Below, in pieces: positions 44,936 through 53,985 of a stretch of 64,000 nucleotides of DNA. The DNA lies in assembly GCF_024807035.1 (NCBI RefSeq), contig NZ_JANUCQ010000003.1:224309-288308 (forward strand), given 5' to 3'. A program made the translations under genes and the position numbers. The notes under the pieces were generated by a model that saw only the letters and a list, made by a program, of their open reading frames with translations, searched no databases and was not told where the DNA came from. This DNA is from Methanococcus voltae PS. GTDB taxonomy: Archaea > AGJL01 > Methanococci > Methanococcales > Methanococcaceae. The first letter of the stretch is position 1. The number at the start of each line of letters is the position of its first letter.

Positions 44936-46255
44936 ATGATTTCAAAAAGTGGTTTGGAAGATACATCCAAGAGTAGTGGTAAAGTCGAACCTATTAAAGA
45001 TAACGGCAATAATAATAAAAATATTGAAAAAAATCATTTTAAATTTGTTGATTTATTTTGTGGTTGCGGAGGATTCTCCAGAGGTTTTGTAGAAGAAGGA
45101 TTTAAACCATTGGTGGCAGTTGAAATTGAGGAAAATCCCGTTAGTTCATATGCCCTGAATTTTAATGGAAAAATATACGAAAGAATTTGTAAAAATGGAA
45201 AATACGAATATATATTAAAAGAAAACTATTTTCAACTTGAAAATTTTATGTCAAGGGAAGAAATAGAGTTATTTAAAAAAATAAATAATTATAATAACTT
45301 AAATCCTGTCATAATAAATGAAGATATTAGAGAAATTCATGCAATAGATATTTTAAATTTTATAGATAACAAAACCATAGATGATAGTAACAATACACTT
45401 AAAAACAATGAAATAAAGATTGATTTATTAATTGGTGGCCCCCCTTGTGAAGGATACACTGGTGCAAATCCAAAAAGATTTAAAAATCCATATGATAGAT
45501 TATATAGTGACGAATTAGGAAGATTAGTTTTAGAATACATTAGATTAGTGGGAGACTTAAAACCTAAAGTTTTTGTGATGGAAAACGTACCTGGAATGCT
45601 TAATTGGCAATTATGGGAATGTATAGAACAGGAATTTGCGAAAGTAGGCTATGAAGAAATATATTTCCATGTTTTCAATGCTGAAAACTTTGGAAATCCC
45701 TCAGCTAGAAAAAGGATAATCGTTTCAAATATACATTTAAATCCAGAATGGTCTGAAAATAAGGTTATTGTGAGAGATATATTAGAAGATGAGTATCTTT
45801 TTACACCAAATAAAAATATTAATACTAATACTGGTATCAATATCAACAATTTCGATGAAAATCATGATTCAAAAATTAATGAAAAAACCTCTTTAAATTT
45901 AAATAAAGAACAATCTCCATTACCCGAAAGAATTTCAAAAAAATTAAAAGACACAAAAGTAGGGTCTGGAGCAGTTAAATTTAGGGCTTCGAAAGGTAGT
46001 TTAGAGAATTACATATTAATCGATGAAAACGACATATCCGATACCGTTATGGGTCAACGTAGGTTTATTCATCCAAATAAACAGCGTCTATTGACGGTTC
46101 GTGAACAAGCCCGTCTAATGGGATATCCCGATTATCATATATTAGCAGGAGGTTTAACATCTACTTACAACCAAGTTGGTGAAAGTGTACCCCCTACGTT
46201 ATCAAAAGCCATTGCAAAAGAAGTATATATATACTTAAAAAGCTTAGAAGATTAA
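44936..46255 (+). CDS. C5-cytosine methyltransferase, orphan
   Basis: A 439-residue C5-methyltransferase. Motif I is DLFCGCGGFSRGF (about residue 39), motif IV GGPPCEGYTGANP with catalytic Cys171, motif VI ENVPG, motif VIII NPSARKRI, motif IX RLLTVREQARLMGYPD, and motif X NQVGESVPP. Motif IV has PCE where most DNA enzymes have PCQ, and motif X has GES for GNS. The target-recognition region lies between VIII and IX and is Asn-rich. No restriction endonuclease or Vsr gene adjoins, so it is an orphan; the substrate is presumably DNA. Starts at ATG after AAGGTGAAATT. It has a 30-residue disordered-looking N-terminus. Confidence 0.88.
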   Translation: MISKSGLEDTSKSSGKVEPIKDNGNNNKNIEKNHFKFVDLFCGCGGFSRGFVEEGFKPLVAVEIEENPVSSYALNFNGKIYERICKNGKYEYILKENYFQLENFMSREEIELFKKINNYNNLNPVIINEDIREIHAIDILNFIDNKTIDDSNNTLKNNEIKIDLLIGGPPCEGYTGANPKRFKNPYDRLYSDELGRLVLEYIRLVGDLKPKVFVMENVPGMLNWQLWECIEQEFAKVGYEEIYFHVFNAENFGNPSARKRIIVSNIHLNPEWSENKVIVRDILEDEYLFTPNKNINTNTGININNFDENHDSKINEKTSLNLNKEQSPLPERISKKLKDTKVGSGAVKFRASKGSLENYILIDENDISDTVMGQRRFIHPNKQRLLTVREQARLMGYPDYHILAGGLTSTYNQVGESVPPTLSKAIAKEVYIYLKSLED

Positions 46256-46287
46256 AAATAAAGGATAAATTATAAAATAATTATATA

Positions 46288-46329
46288 TTATTAATAAATT
46301 CTTATTAATAAATTCTTACTAATAATTTC
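46288..46329. repeat. 14-bp tandem repeat, three copies
   Basis: TTATTAATAAATTC occurs twice exactly (46288-46301, 46302-46315) and once with two changes (46316-46329), filling most of the gap between the methyltransferase and the COG4080 gene. Likely slippage product; may overlap the promoter of the latter. Confidence 0.75.
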
Positions 46330-46358
46330 TTATTAAGATAAATTTCAAAGGTGATAAA

Positions 46359-46790
46359 ATGTACGTTGCATTACATAACTCATTTAGCTCAAAACAAGTT
46401 GAAGAATTTGCGAAAGTCGTTTTTGGTATGGGATTAAACACCATAATATTTACAAAAGCTTCAAGTTCCGCTGCTCAGAATGGAGTACCAATAGTTCAAA
46501 AAATGGCAATCAAGAACAATAAAAATTTAATGTATTTAGAAGGTTTAGAAGATGCAATTGAGTTATTAAACCCTGAAAAAGTTATAATGATAACCAATAG
46601 TGGTGTAAGTAAAGAAAAGCTTAATTTTGAAGAAATAGGGGAAAAAGATTTAATTGTATTTTGTGGAAGTAATTCAGGATTCAGCCTAAAGGAAATAGAA
46701 GCTACTAAAGGTAGTCCTAAACATATCTTGGACGTGAATATTGGTCCTATTGGGGAAGCCTCAATATTATTGTATAATACATTAAAATAA
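46359..46790 (+). CDS. COG4080-family protein (predicted SPOUT-type methyltransferase)
   Basis: A 143-residue archaeal protein, often annotated as RecB-family nuclease or SpoU-like methylase. The N-terminus YVALHNSFSSKQVEEFAKVV, TKASSSAAQNGVPIVQKMAI and the C-terminal IVFCGSNSGFSLKEIEATKG with HILDVNIGPIGEASILLYN are the family marks. The last part resembles the SAM-binding trefoil knot of SPOUT enzymes (G..GEAS), so an RNA methyltransferase is a reasonable guess, not proven. It starts at ATG after AAGGTGATAAA. Confidence 0.72.
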   Translation: MYVALHNSFSSKQVEEFAKVVFGMGLNTIIFTKASSSAAQNGVPIVQKMAIKNNKNLMYLEGLEDAIELLNPEKVIMITNSGVSKEKLNFEEIGEKDLIVFCGSNSGFSLKEIEATKGSPKHILDVNIGPIGEASILLYNTLK

Positions 46791-47000
46791 TACCCTATTG
46801 CAAGATACAGATAATATAAAATATTTTTCTATTATTTTTTAATAAATTATTGATTAATTTAAACTAAAAGAGTATTGAATAATTTAAAATACTTTAAGAT
46901 ACTATTTATTATTAATTTACAAATTAAGTAATGTATATTATATAGGGTTAAAATTAGTAAAATTTAAAAAGCTACAAAAATAAAAATTACAAGTGATTTG

Positions 47001-48179
47001 ATGTTTTTAGATAAATTAAAAGAAGTTTCAAACTTAAATCTAATTGAAGAATTAGAAAAAAATGAAAATAAAAAGCTTATTCATTACCGACTTAAATCAC
47101 TTTTTGAAAATAATGAAGAATATAAAAAAAATATTGAAAACCTAGTTGACTTAAATAACGACACTTACTACGAATATATTAAAAGATTTTACAATATAAA
47201 CCCTTATGATTGCTCAAAAGATATTTTAATAAATTATTTAATTTTAATTATGATATCTTATAGTAAATACAATAACTACTACGTTAAAAAAATTTCCGAA
47301 GAGTTAGCAAAAAGGGAATTTAAACCCAAAATATCAGGTTTGGGGCACAAAATAGACATTTGGACGTTTATTAAAATAGCAAGTAATTCACATAATAACG
47401 ATTTGCATTTGGAACGTATGGATTTATCAAATGAAGAAGGTAAAGTTTATATCTACCTGCCTGAAGATATCTACCAAACATACCTCTATGAGAAAATAAG
47501 GTTAGAAATGAAGGAAGCAGTTCAAAAAATAAAATCCAAAAAAATTTCCGAAGAGTTAAAAATATTCTTTAAAGAGTATATAGAATTAGCTTTAGAAGAT
47601 GTTAAAATAGTATTTAATACAGATACAGGTATTAAAATAAACTATGAAGGATTTAATGGAATTATTCCTGAAGAATGGCATCCTCCATGTATACGAGAGC
47701 TTTTAAATGATATATTAACAGGAGGCTCCCCATCCCATTATGCAAGACGTAGTTTTGTAGTCTACTGGTTTGTATCTCAAATGAATCCTAACGTAAGACC
47801 ACTAGAAGATGGCGAAATTTGCAATAAAAATGCCACAGATATTGCAGGTGAGGAAGATATCGAGAAATTTATGGATGACTTAATAGCAATGTTTAGTACT
47901 GTTGGTGACTTCGACACTCAAAAAACTAGATATTATATTAGCCATAATATAGGCTATAAAGTTACTGACCACATTACACATTGCGAATACTGTAAAAATT
48001 GGAAGATTGATGGGGGCAAAGGACTTAATTATTATTGTAGACCCGATTCAATCTGTAATCTTAAAGGAATTACTCATCCATTAGATTATCTTTGTTATAA
48101 TATAAATAAACATTCTAATAATAAAAATACATCTGATGAAAAAAGCAACGTAAATAATAATGTAAAACTTAAAAAGTAA
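47001..48179 (+). CDS. priL: DNA primase large subunit PriL
   Basis: A 392-residue primase regulatory subunit, partner of PriS. The N-terminal helical domain has LPEDIYQTYLYEKIRLEMK; the C-terminal iron-sulfur domain begins WHPPCIRELLNDILTGGSPS with HYARRSFVVYWFV, and continues with HCEYCKNW, YCRPDSIC and HPLDYLC, giving the cysteines for the [4Fe-4S] cluster. The ATG at 47001 follows AAGTGATTTG; the adjacent in-frame TTG is less likely. The PolD small subunit follows 100 bases downstream, so priming and synthesis subunits are neighbours. Confidence 0.93.
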   Translation: MFLDKLKEVSNLNLIEELEKNENKKLIHYRLKSLFENNEEYKKNIENLVDLNNDTYYEYIKRFYNINPYDCSKDILINYLILIMISYSKYNNYYVKKISEELAKREFKPKISGLGHKIDIWTFIKIASNSHNNDLHLERMDLSNEEGKVYIYLPEDIYQTYLYEKIRLEMKEAVQKIKSKKISEELKIFFKEYIELALEDVKIVFNTDTGIKINYEGFNGIIPEEWHPPCIRELLNDILTGGSPSHYARRSFVVYWFVSQMNPNVRPLEDGEICNKNATDIAGEEDIEKFMDDLIAMFSTVGDFDTQKTRYYISHNIGYKVTDHITHCEYCKNWKIDGGKGLNYYCRPDSICNLKGITHPLDYLCYNINKHSNNKNTSDEKSNVNNNVKLKK

Positions 48180-48206
48180 AACTTAAGAATTCTATTAAGA
48201 TAAAAT

Positions 48207-48236
48207 AATTGAGAATAATTGAGAATAATTGAGAAT
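48207..48236. repeat. 10-bp tandem repeat, three copies
   Basis: AATTGAGAAT occurs three times in direct succession between priL and the PolD small subunit gene. Short simple-sequence repeat; no function evident. Confidence 0.85.
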
Positions 48237-48279
48237 TTAAAAATTAAAAGCTAAAATAATTACTAAAATGGGGCTAAGT

Positions 48280-50064
48280 ATGGATATAATTAAATTATTA
48301 CTAGATTTAGAGATTTTAGTTTCACCGTCTTGTTATAATCGTCTAAAAAGTTTTAAAGAAGTAGATTTGGAAAATTTAATATCAAAAATATCCAAATTCA
48401 AAAATTCAAAAAAAGATTTTATATTACTGGATAATCATTTTATGGACTTATTTTTAAAAAATGACGTCAATGACATAATATCAGAATATAGTAATTTTGA
48501 TTTTTTAAAATATTATATGGGTTCTAAAACAAATATTGAATTTAAAAGTTCAAAAACGAATTTAGATGAAAAATTATCAAAAGAATATAATATTATAGAT
48601 TTAGAAATAAAAAACGAAAAAATTCAGGACAAATCAACTAAAAAAATTGAAGAAACTAAAAAACAAATAATCGTAGAAGAAGAAAAATCAGAAGCAGAAA
48701 TTCAAAGAGATTTAAAATTAGCAAATCGATTAGAAAGATTTGAAAAAATTAAATCAATAAGAAAAAGCGTAAATTCTTCGTTTAAATTTGATTCAAAAGA
48801 TATTGAAACTCAAGTTAAAGTATATAAAGATACCGACGTAACTGGAAATTCAACCTGTGAAGGTACTTTGGATGATTTTATAACATATTTTAGAGATAGG
48901 TATGAAACTTTAAAGACAATTATTGAAAGGAAATATCAAAAAAAGGCATATCCATTAACTAAAGCATACACAAAAAAGAATGAAAAAATCTTTTTAGTAG
49001 GAATTATCTCCGATGTTAATGTCACCAAAAATGGACACAAAATGGTTGAAATTGAAGACCAAAAAGGTGACTTTAAAGTCCTAATAATGAAAAATAAAAT
49101 TGATAATAAGGAGATATATGGAGACATCTTGCTCGATGAAATTATGGGTTTTGAAGGCACCGTTAGTAACGATGGTAGGTTAATGTTTGTGGATAAAACC
49201 TATAGGCCGGACGTAGATGTTAAACCTACAAAAAAAATTGATGAAGAAATATATACTGCATTCTTATCTGATGTTCACGTGGGTAGCCATGAATTTATGG
49301 CAAAAACTTTTGAAAAATTTGTAAGATTCCTCAATGGAGATGTGGGAAATTCCAAAGAACAAAATATAGCTAGTAAATTAAAATATGTAAGTATTGCAGG
49401 AGATTTAGTAGATGGTGTGGGGATATATCCAGGTCAAGAAGAAGATTTATACGAAGTGGATATTATTTCACAGTATGAAGAAGTAGCAAATTATTTAGCA
49501 CAAGTTCCAGAACATATTCATTTTGTAATATGCCCGGGTAACCACGACGCATTAAGACCTGCAGAGCCTCAACCTACTTTTAGTAAGGAAGTAAGAGAGT
49601 TATTCCCAAAAGAAAACGTTACTTTCGTTTCAAATCCTTGCTCTGTAAATGTACATGGATTAGATTTCCTATTGTACCACGGTAGAAGTTTTGATGATGT
49701 AATAGGACAAATTTCAGAGGCTCAATATACAAATCCTTGTTCCATTATGAAAGAATTGTTAAAAAGAAGACATTTGTGTCCTACATATGGTGGTAGATGC
49801 CCAATAGCCCCTGAAATAAAAGACTACTTAATTATTGATAAAAAGCCTGATGTATTCCATACTGGGCACATTCATATCAATGGTTGTGGTAACTACAAGG
49901 GCGTAGTTATGGTAAACAGCGGTACATTCCAAGAACAAACCTCTTTCCAGAAAAAAATGGGAATTGCACCGACACCTGCTATTGTACCAATCATGGATAT
50001 GTCAAATATGGGTAATGTAGTGTATGAATGGAATAAAGGTGAAGTAAATTCAAAATTAGTTTAA
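48280..50064 (+). CDS. polB: DNA polymerase D small subunit (DP1)
   Basis: A 594-residue DP1, the exonuclease subunit of the archaeal replicative polymerase PolD. The N-terminal 200 residues are variable and charged; an OB domain follows (FLVGIISDVNVTKNGHKMVE, GDFKVLIM), then the calcineurin-like Mre11-type phosphoesterase domain with AFLSDVHVGSHEF, SIAGDLVDGVGIYPGQEEDL, ICPGNHDALRPAEPQP, LLYHGRSFDDVIG and VFHTGHIHINGCGNY, which provide the metal ligands for 3'-5' proofreading. The ATG at 48280 follows GGGGCT; an in-frame ATG four codons upstream overlaps that site. DP2 is at 59555-63175. Confidence 0.95.
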   Translation: MDIIKLLLDLEILVSPSCYNRLKSFKEVDLENLISKISKFKNSKKDFILLDNHFMDLFLKNDVNDIISEYSNFDFLKYYMGSKTNIEFKSSKTNLDEKLSKEYNIIDLEIKNEKIQDKSTKKIEETKKQIIVEEEKSEAEIQRDLKLANRLERFEKIKSIRKSVNSSFKFDSKDIETQVKVYKDTDVTGNSTCEGTLDDFITYFRDRYETLKTIIERKYQKKAYPLTKAYTKKNEKIFLVGIISDVNVTKNGHKMVEIEDQKGDFKVLIMKNKIDNKEIYGDILLDEIMGFEGTVSNDGRLMFVDKTYRPDVDVKPTKKIDEEIYTAFLSDVHVGSHEFMAKTFEKFVRFLNGDVGNSKEQNIASKLKYVSIAGDLVDGVGIYPGQEEDLYEVDIISQYEEVANYLAQVPEHIHFVICPGNHDALRPAEPQPTFSKEVRELFPKENVTFVSNPCSVNVHGLDFLLYHGRSFDDVIGQISEAQYTNPCSIMKELLKRRHLCPTYGGRCPIAPEIKDYLIIDKKPDVFHTGHIHINGCGNYKGVVMVNSGTFQEQTSFQKKMGIAPTPAIVPIMDMSNMGNVVYEWNKGEVNSKLV

Positions 50065-50132
50065 AATAATATAATAAAAAATAGTAAAAATAAAATTTAA
50101 ATTAATAAAATATAATTAATAAACCTAGATAA

Positions 50133-50897
50133 TTAGAGTTTATTTAATTTTTCTAATTTTTTTAAACCTGCTTTTTTAATAGCGTTTCTCATTTCTTTTA
50201 CCGCTTCGGGATTTTCTTCAGTTAAAGTTCCTGTAACAATTACATCCGCACCATAAATTACCTTTTCGAAAGCTGTTTCAGGGTTTCTGATTCCCCCGCC
50301 TACAATTATGTTTATATCTGCTAAATGCTTTGCAGTAGCAATTGCTTTGTTATCGATTGGGAATTTTGCACCACTTCCTGCCTCTAGGTAAGCCCACCTC
50401 ATACCAAAGTATGACGCAGATAAACAATACATTGCAGCTATTTCTGGTTTTGCACTAGGTATCACATTTACTTCACCTACGTAACCTACTGCAGTATTCT
50501 GAATCGGCTCTACTCCTATGTATGCCATAGGTATTGGCTCGATACCTTCTTTTTTAATTTTAATACAGCCTAAAGTAGGCGCAGTTATTGCCCAGTAGGT
50601 ATTTTTAGAGTTCATAAGTGTCATATAGAAGAGTGCATCAGCTTCTTTCGTGATTCCATCTACATTTCCAGGGAATAATATCGTTGGAAGATTCGTTATT
50701 TCTTTTATATCTTTAGTAATATCATCTAAATTACATATTCCAATACTACCTCCGATTATTATAACATCTGCATAATCTTTAACCTTTTCAGCTATTTCAG
50801 CGTAGTTCTTCTCGTCAGGGTCGATTAAAACCGCATATGCAGCTCCTTCTTTTTTAATTACATCATTTAAATACGATTCTACATTTCCAATTTTCAT
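50133..50897 (-). CDS. Geranylgeranylglyceryl phosphate synthase
   Basis: A 254-residue TIM-barrel prenyltransferase of the GGGPS/PcrB family. It makes the first ether bond of archaeal lipids by joining geranylgeranyl diphosphate to sn-glycerol-1-phosphate. Signatures are AVLIDPDEKNYAEIAEKV, IIIGGSIGI, LPTILFPGNVDGI, AYLEAGSGAKFPI and IIVGGGIRNPETA with GADVIVTGT, which form the two phosphate-binding sites. The start ATG follows GCGGTAGATATT. It depends on mevalonate from HmgA, encoded earlier in the window. Convergent with DP1, monocistronic. Confidence 0.95.
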   Translation of the reverse strand: MKIGNVESYLNDVIKKEGAAYAVLIDPDEKNYAEIAEKVKDYADVIIIGGSIGICNLDDITKDIKEITNLPTILFPGNVDGITKEADALFYMTLMNSKNTYWAITAPTLGCIKIKKEGIEPIPMAYIGVEPIQNTAVGYVGEVNVIPSAKPEIAAMYCLSASYFGMRWAYLEAGSGAKFPIDNKAIATAKHLADINIIVGGGIRNPETAFEKVIYGADVIVTGTLTEENPEAVKEMRNAIKKAGLKKLEKLNKL

Positions 50898-51074
50898 AAT
50901 ATCTACCGCAAAACTCTATGATTATAATAATAATGATAATTATAAAATATTTAAAAATATACTCTTTAAAATTAGTAAGTAATAAAAATGCTAAAGAAAT
51001 AAAATATAATATATAAAAGATAAAAGATAAAAGATAAAATAATGTAAAATTAAAATTTAGCTAAAAAATATTAG

Positions 51075-52022
51075 TTAAATTAATTCTACAAGCATCTTAT
51101 CTATCTCTTCAATAGTTTCTAAATCATTTTTATCATCTGCAATTTTTCTAAGTTTCCCTATCACTTGCAAATTTTTACCAATTAATAATTTATATTCTTT
51201 ACAATATTCAAAAATAATCCGATATTTATTTTCAATCAGTGAACTATCGTATTCTAATAACTCATAGTAAATCAAACCTTTTAAAACGTTGATTTCAGAA
51301 AATAAATATATGGGATGTATCCATATGACCACCTTATTATTTTCAATTATTGTTTCATTCTTTATATGTTCTAAATCATTGAATAAATCCAAATATAATT
51401 CTAATTCTCCAATACCTGCTGTTTCAGAAATGATATTTAGCAATTCTTCACATTTAACGTCAAAAGATTTTAATAAATCGTCCAATTGGGTAGAGTCTAA
51501 GTCCTTCCACCTTAAAACTCTTTCGAAATGTTCTGCGCTAATATTATTAAAATTCTTATGCAAAACAGTATATTTATCATCTTTTTTAAACCGATAATTC
51601 TTAGATTTTTTTGAAGATAGATATATGGTGACATAACCATTCTCCAAATTTCTTAAATCTATGTTTTTAAGTTTATAAGACCTATTTTGAAAATAAACAT
51701 CCAAAATATCTTTTTCAGAGTCATTATCATCATTTTTGCATTTAGCACTATTTAATGTTATTCTGTCATTTTTCAAGTATTCATTCAAATATAGTTCATC
51801 CAGGTCTGAAATACTTAATATCCTATGCAATCGCCCATCAGCATCCGTTAAACTAAATCCTTTAAATTCGATTTCATAATTTTCTGCCAATAAAATATCT
51901 TTCGTATATTCATCGACTATGTTTATTATGTCTTTAAGTATTTTAGAAGTCATTTTGGAGAATTTAATAATATTATCATTGTTTTCTACTGCTTTTTTAT
52001 TTAAATTAGCCATTTTTTCCAT
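51075..52022 (-). CDS. Unrecognised 315-residue protein
   Basis: I do not recognise this protein. It is soluble, acidic and largely helical at the C-terminus, with a charged low-complexity patch near residue 95 (KCKNDDNDSEKD) and no cysteine motif, P-loop or membrane segment. The first part contains EIEFKGFSLTDADGRLHRIL, the middle a beta-rich VTIYLSSKKSKNYRFKKDD. Leu/Glu-rich helices around ITETAGIGELELYLDLFNDL-like sequence suggest protein contacts. It starts at ATG after GGGATAAT, 18 bases after the NIP7-like gene on the same strand, so the two are almost certainly co-transcribed. Confidence 0.6.
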   Translation of the reverse strand: MEKMANLNKKAVENNDNIIKFSKMTSKILKDIINIVDEYTKDILLAENYEIEFKGFSLTDADGRLHRILSISDLDELYLNEYLKNDRITLNSAKCKNDDNDSEKDILDVYFQNRSYKLKNIDLRNLENGYVTIYLSSKKSKNYRFKKDDKYTVLHKNFNNISAEHFERVLRWKDLDSTQLDDLLKSFDVKCEELLNIISETAGIGELELYLDLFNDLEHIKNETIIENNKVVIWIHPIYLFSEINVLKGLIYYELLEYDSSLIENKYRIIFEYCKEYKLLIGKNLQVIGKLRKIADDKNDLETIEEIDKMLVELI

Positions 52023-52040
52023 ATTATCCCTAATGTAGTA

Positions 52041-52541
52041 TTATCCACCATTTCGTAAATACCATCCCTTATCCATCAAATTAACTAGTAATTCACCATT
52101 ATAATTACCCATACCTATTAATTCCCTAGTCTTATTAAAAACTATTAGCTTACCTTCGCCGTTTATTTCTTCAAAAGATGATTCAAAAGCATCTTTTGCG
52201 TAAAGAAACATTTCTTCTCCTTTTCCATTTAAAACTACATAATTTTTAGTAACGTATTTTGAAATTAAATTTAAACACTCTACAGATGGAGAAAATTTTT
52301 CTTTGTCATTTTTGATTATCAAAACGCCCAAATTAAGTCCCATACTTGTTATTTTATAGGAAAGTTCATTTTCAAACATATTTTTTAAAATATCGTCACT
52401 TACATATTGTAATCTTTTTAAATCAGTCCCTACAACCAATACATTGTCAAAAGGTAAAGTTTCTACGCTTTTACCAATATATCTTGAAAGTAGATTTTTA
52501 ACTGTTCTTATTTCTTCATTACTTATTTTCCTACATTTCAT
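52041..52541 (-). CDS. NIP7-like PUA-domain protein
   Basis: A 166-residue protein that aligns by eye with NIP7, a eukaryotic and archaeal factor in ribosome assembly. The N-terminal half (FDNVLVVGTDLKRLQYVSDD, LNLGVLIIKNDKEKFSPSVE) corresponds to the NIP7 alpha/beta domain, and the C-terminal PUA domain has GKGEEMFLYAKDAFESSFEE, GKLIVFNKTRELIGMGNYNG and GWYLRNGG. PUA domains bind RNA. The gene starts at ATG and is followed 18 bases later by the unrecognised gene. A 16-bp palindrome lies 28 bases upstream. Confidence 0.72.
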   Translation of the reverse strand: MKCRKISNEEIRTVKNLLSRYIGKSVETLPFDNVLVVGTDLKRLQYVSDDILKNMFENELSYKITSMGLNLGVLIIKNDKEKFSPSVECLNLISKYVTKNYVVLNGKGEEMFLYAKDAFESSFEEINGEGKLIVFNKTRELIGMGNYNGELLVNLMDKGWYLRNGG

Positions 52542-52568
52542 ATTTTCCCAAATTTGTTTAATAACTAT

Positions 52569-52584
52569 AGTATAGTACTATACT
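52569..52584. promoter_or_regulatory. 16-bp perfect palindrome upstream of the NIP7-like gene
   Basis: AGTATAGTACTATACT reads identically on both strands and contains four G-C pairs, so it is not just an AT run. On the minus strand it falls between TATA-like tracts (52590-52625) and the NIP7-like start at 52541, where a repressor would block initiation. Confidence 0.5.
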
Positions 52585-52736
52585 CATATATTAAATAATT
52601 GATTATAATATACTATATTTAAAACTATAAAAAATCGTAAAAATAAACTTATTATATAATATCAAATATAGACTAGATTTAAAAAATTAATAAATTTTAT
52701 TATATTTTTAATATAATATATTATAATTCTATGCTT

Positions 52737-53825
52737 TTAAAGATATTTCATAGCATTTTTAGTAGTTTTTTTAACGTAACTATCTATTTTATTAGCTATA
52801 TTTACATCCATATCTTTTAAAACTGCCAAATTCTTTTCAGAAATTTCTAAGTTTTTATTTATACGATAGGATTCATTGGGAATATTTTTAACATAAGGGC
52901 TATTTAAAAGCTCTTTTTTAGAATTTAAAACATCCACATCAGAAAAGCTCCCCAAAAGTTCCCTACCTGTAGAATTTATTTCATTTTCGACAGTTTTACC
53001 ATATTTTGTTCCATATATACTAAATAATGGGAACTTAGTAATTATGTTGGAACCTGCCATAACTAATGGCCCAATATTTGGTAACTTATCAACCCATGTA
53101 CCAGAGATTATCTTTAATTTAGGATAATTCAACCTAACCTGAGAAACCCAATTCATATAATTTAACGTGGTTGTTGAAGTTTTATGTTCAAAGATTGTAT
53201 CTTTTTGAGGATTTAATGAGTAAAATGTTATCCTATTTAAATCCAATTCTTCAATCATTTGTAGTAATTTCTCAATATCGTCTTCAGTTTCGCCCATTCC
53301 CAATATTATAGTAATACCTGTTTTCAAGTCATAATCTTTAGCTTTTAAAAGCATTTCTTTCGTATTTTCTAAGGGTTTTCCAGGACATACTTTTTGATGT
53401 AATTCTGGATTTACAGTCTCTACAGCTCCGACAATACCCTCTACATTATTTAAATTAAGTTTTTCAAAGTCGATTATTCCTAAATTTAAATATTGCTTAC
53501 AACCTTGAATATGAGCTATCATTTCTATCATATCGTTTAATTCTTCAATTTTATAGCCATAACCACCAGATATGAACTCTAATTTCCAACCTATTCTTTT
53601 CATTATTGAAGCTTCAGCAAGGATTGTTTCCAATTTTCTTCTTGCTTTCAACGGTTCTTTAATCTTATCTTTTTGAGTAGACATATAGCAAAATTTACAA
53701 GGATTTTCTAATTCACAATACCATCCTAAGAATAAGGCACGTTCTAAGCCAACATAATTTCCATGATATTTCTCAGTTATTTTATAAGCCTTAATCGAAT
53801 TTTCAAAAATATCTATTGAATTCAT
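52737..53825 (-). CDS. HcgA-like radical SAM enzyme with CX5CX2C motif
   Basis: A 362-residue BioB/ThiH-like radical SAM protein. The cluster cysteines are Cys37, Cys43 and Cys46 (WYCELENPCKFCYMS), a CX5CX2C spacing instead of the standard CX3CX2C. That spacing is the known peculiarity of HcgA, which starts the guanylylpyridinol cofactor of the nickel-free [Fe]-hydrogenase Hmd. Other blocks are EFISGGYGYKIEEL, GAVETVNPELHQKVCPGKPL and GITIILGMGETEDD. No hcgB-G or hmd is adjacent in the window, so it might be a paralogue. It starts at ATG after TGGTGATTGT and is divergent from the LysR-type gene, 160 bases away. Confidence 0.68.
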   Translation of the reverse strand: MNSIDIFENSIKAYKITEKYHGNYVGLERALFLGWYCELENPCKFCYMSTQKDKIKEPLKARRKLETILAEASIMKRIGWKLEFISGGYGYKIEELNDMIEMIAHIQGCKQYLNLGIIDFEKLNLNNVEGIVGAVETVNPELHQKVCPGKPLENTKEMLLKAKDYDLKTGITIILGMGETEDDIEKLLQMIEELDLNRITFYSLNPQKDTIFEHKTSTTTLNYMNWVSQVRLNYPKLKIISGTWVDKLPNIGPLVMAGSNIITKFPLFSIYGTKYGKTVENEINSTGRELLGSFSDVDVLNSKKELLNSPYVKNIPNESYRINKNLEISEKNLAVLKDMDVNIANKIDSYVKKTTKNAMKYL

Positions 53826-53985
53826 ACAATCACCATTATGATATTATAATTAAATACTTTAAAATTTATTTAATAAGGTATAAAAAATAAAATATGTAAA
53901 TATTATATAAATATTATATTGTTAATCTATTTCAAAATTTAAAATTTAATATATCAATGTACAAATTTTAAAAGTCGGCGGTAAG

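Noticed and set aside
44427..46790. Restriction-modification system around the C5 methyltransferase
   Set aside because: Neighbours are a CoA-binding protein and a COG4080 protein; the RecB-nuclease label sometimes given to the latter is not supported by any nuclease motif.
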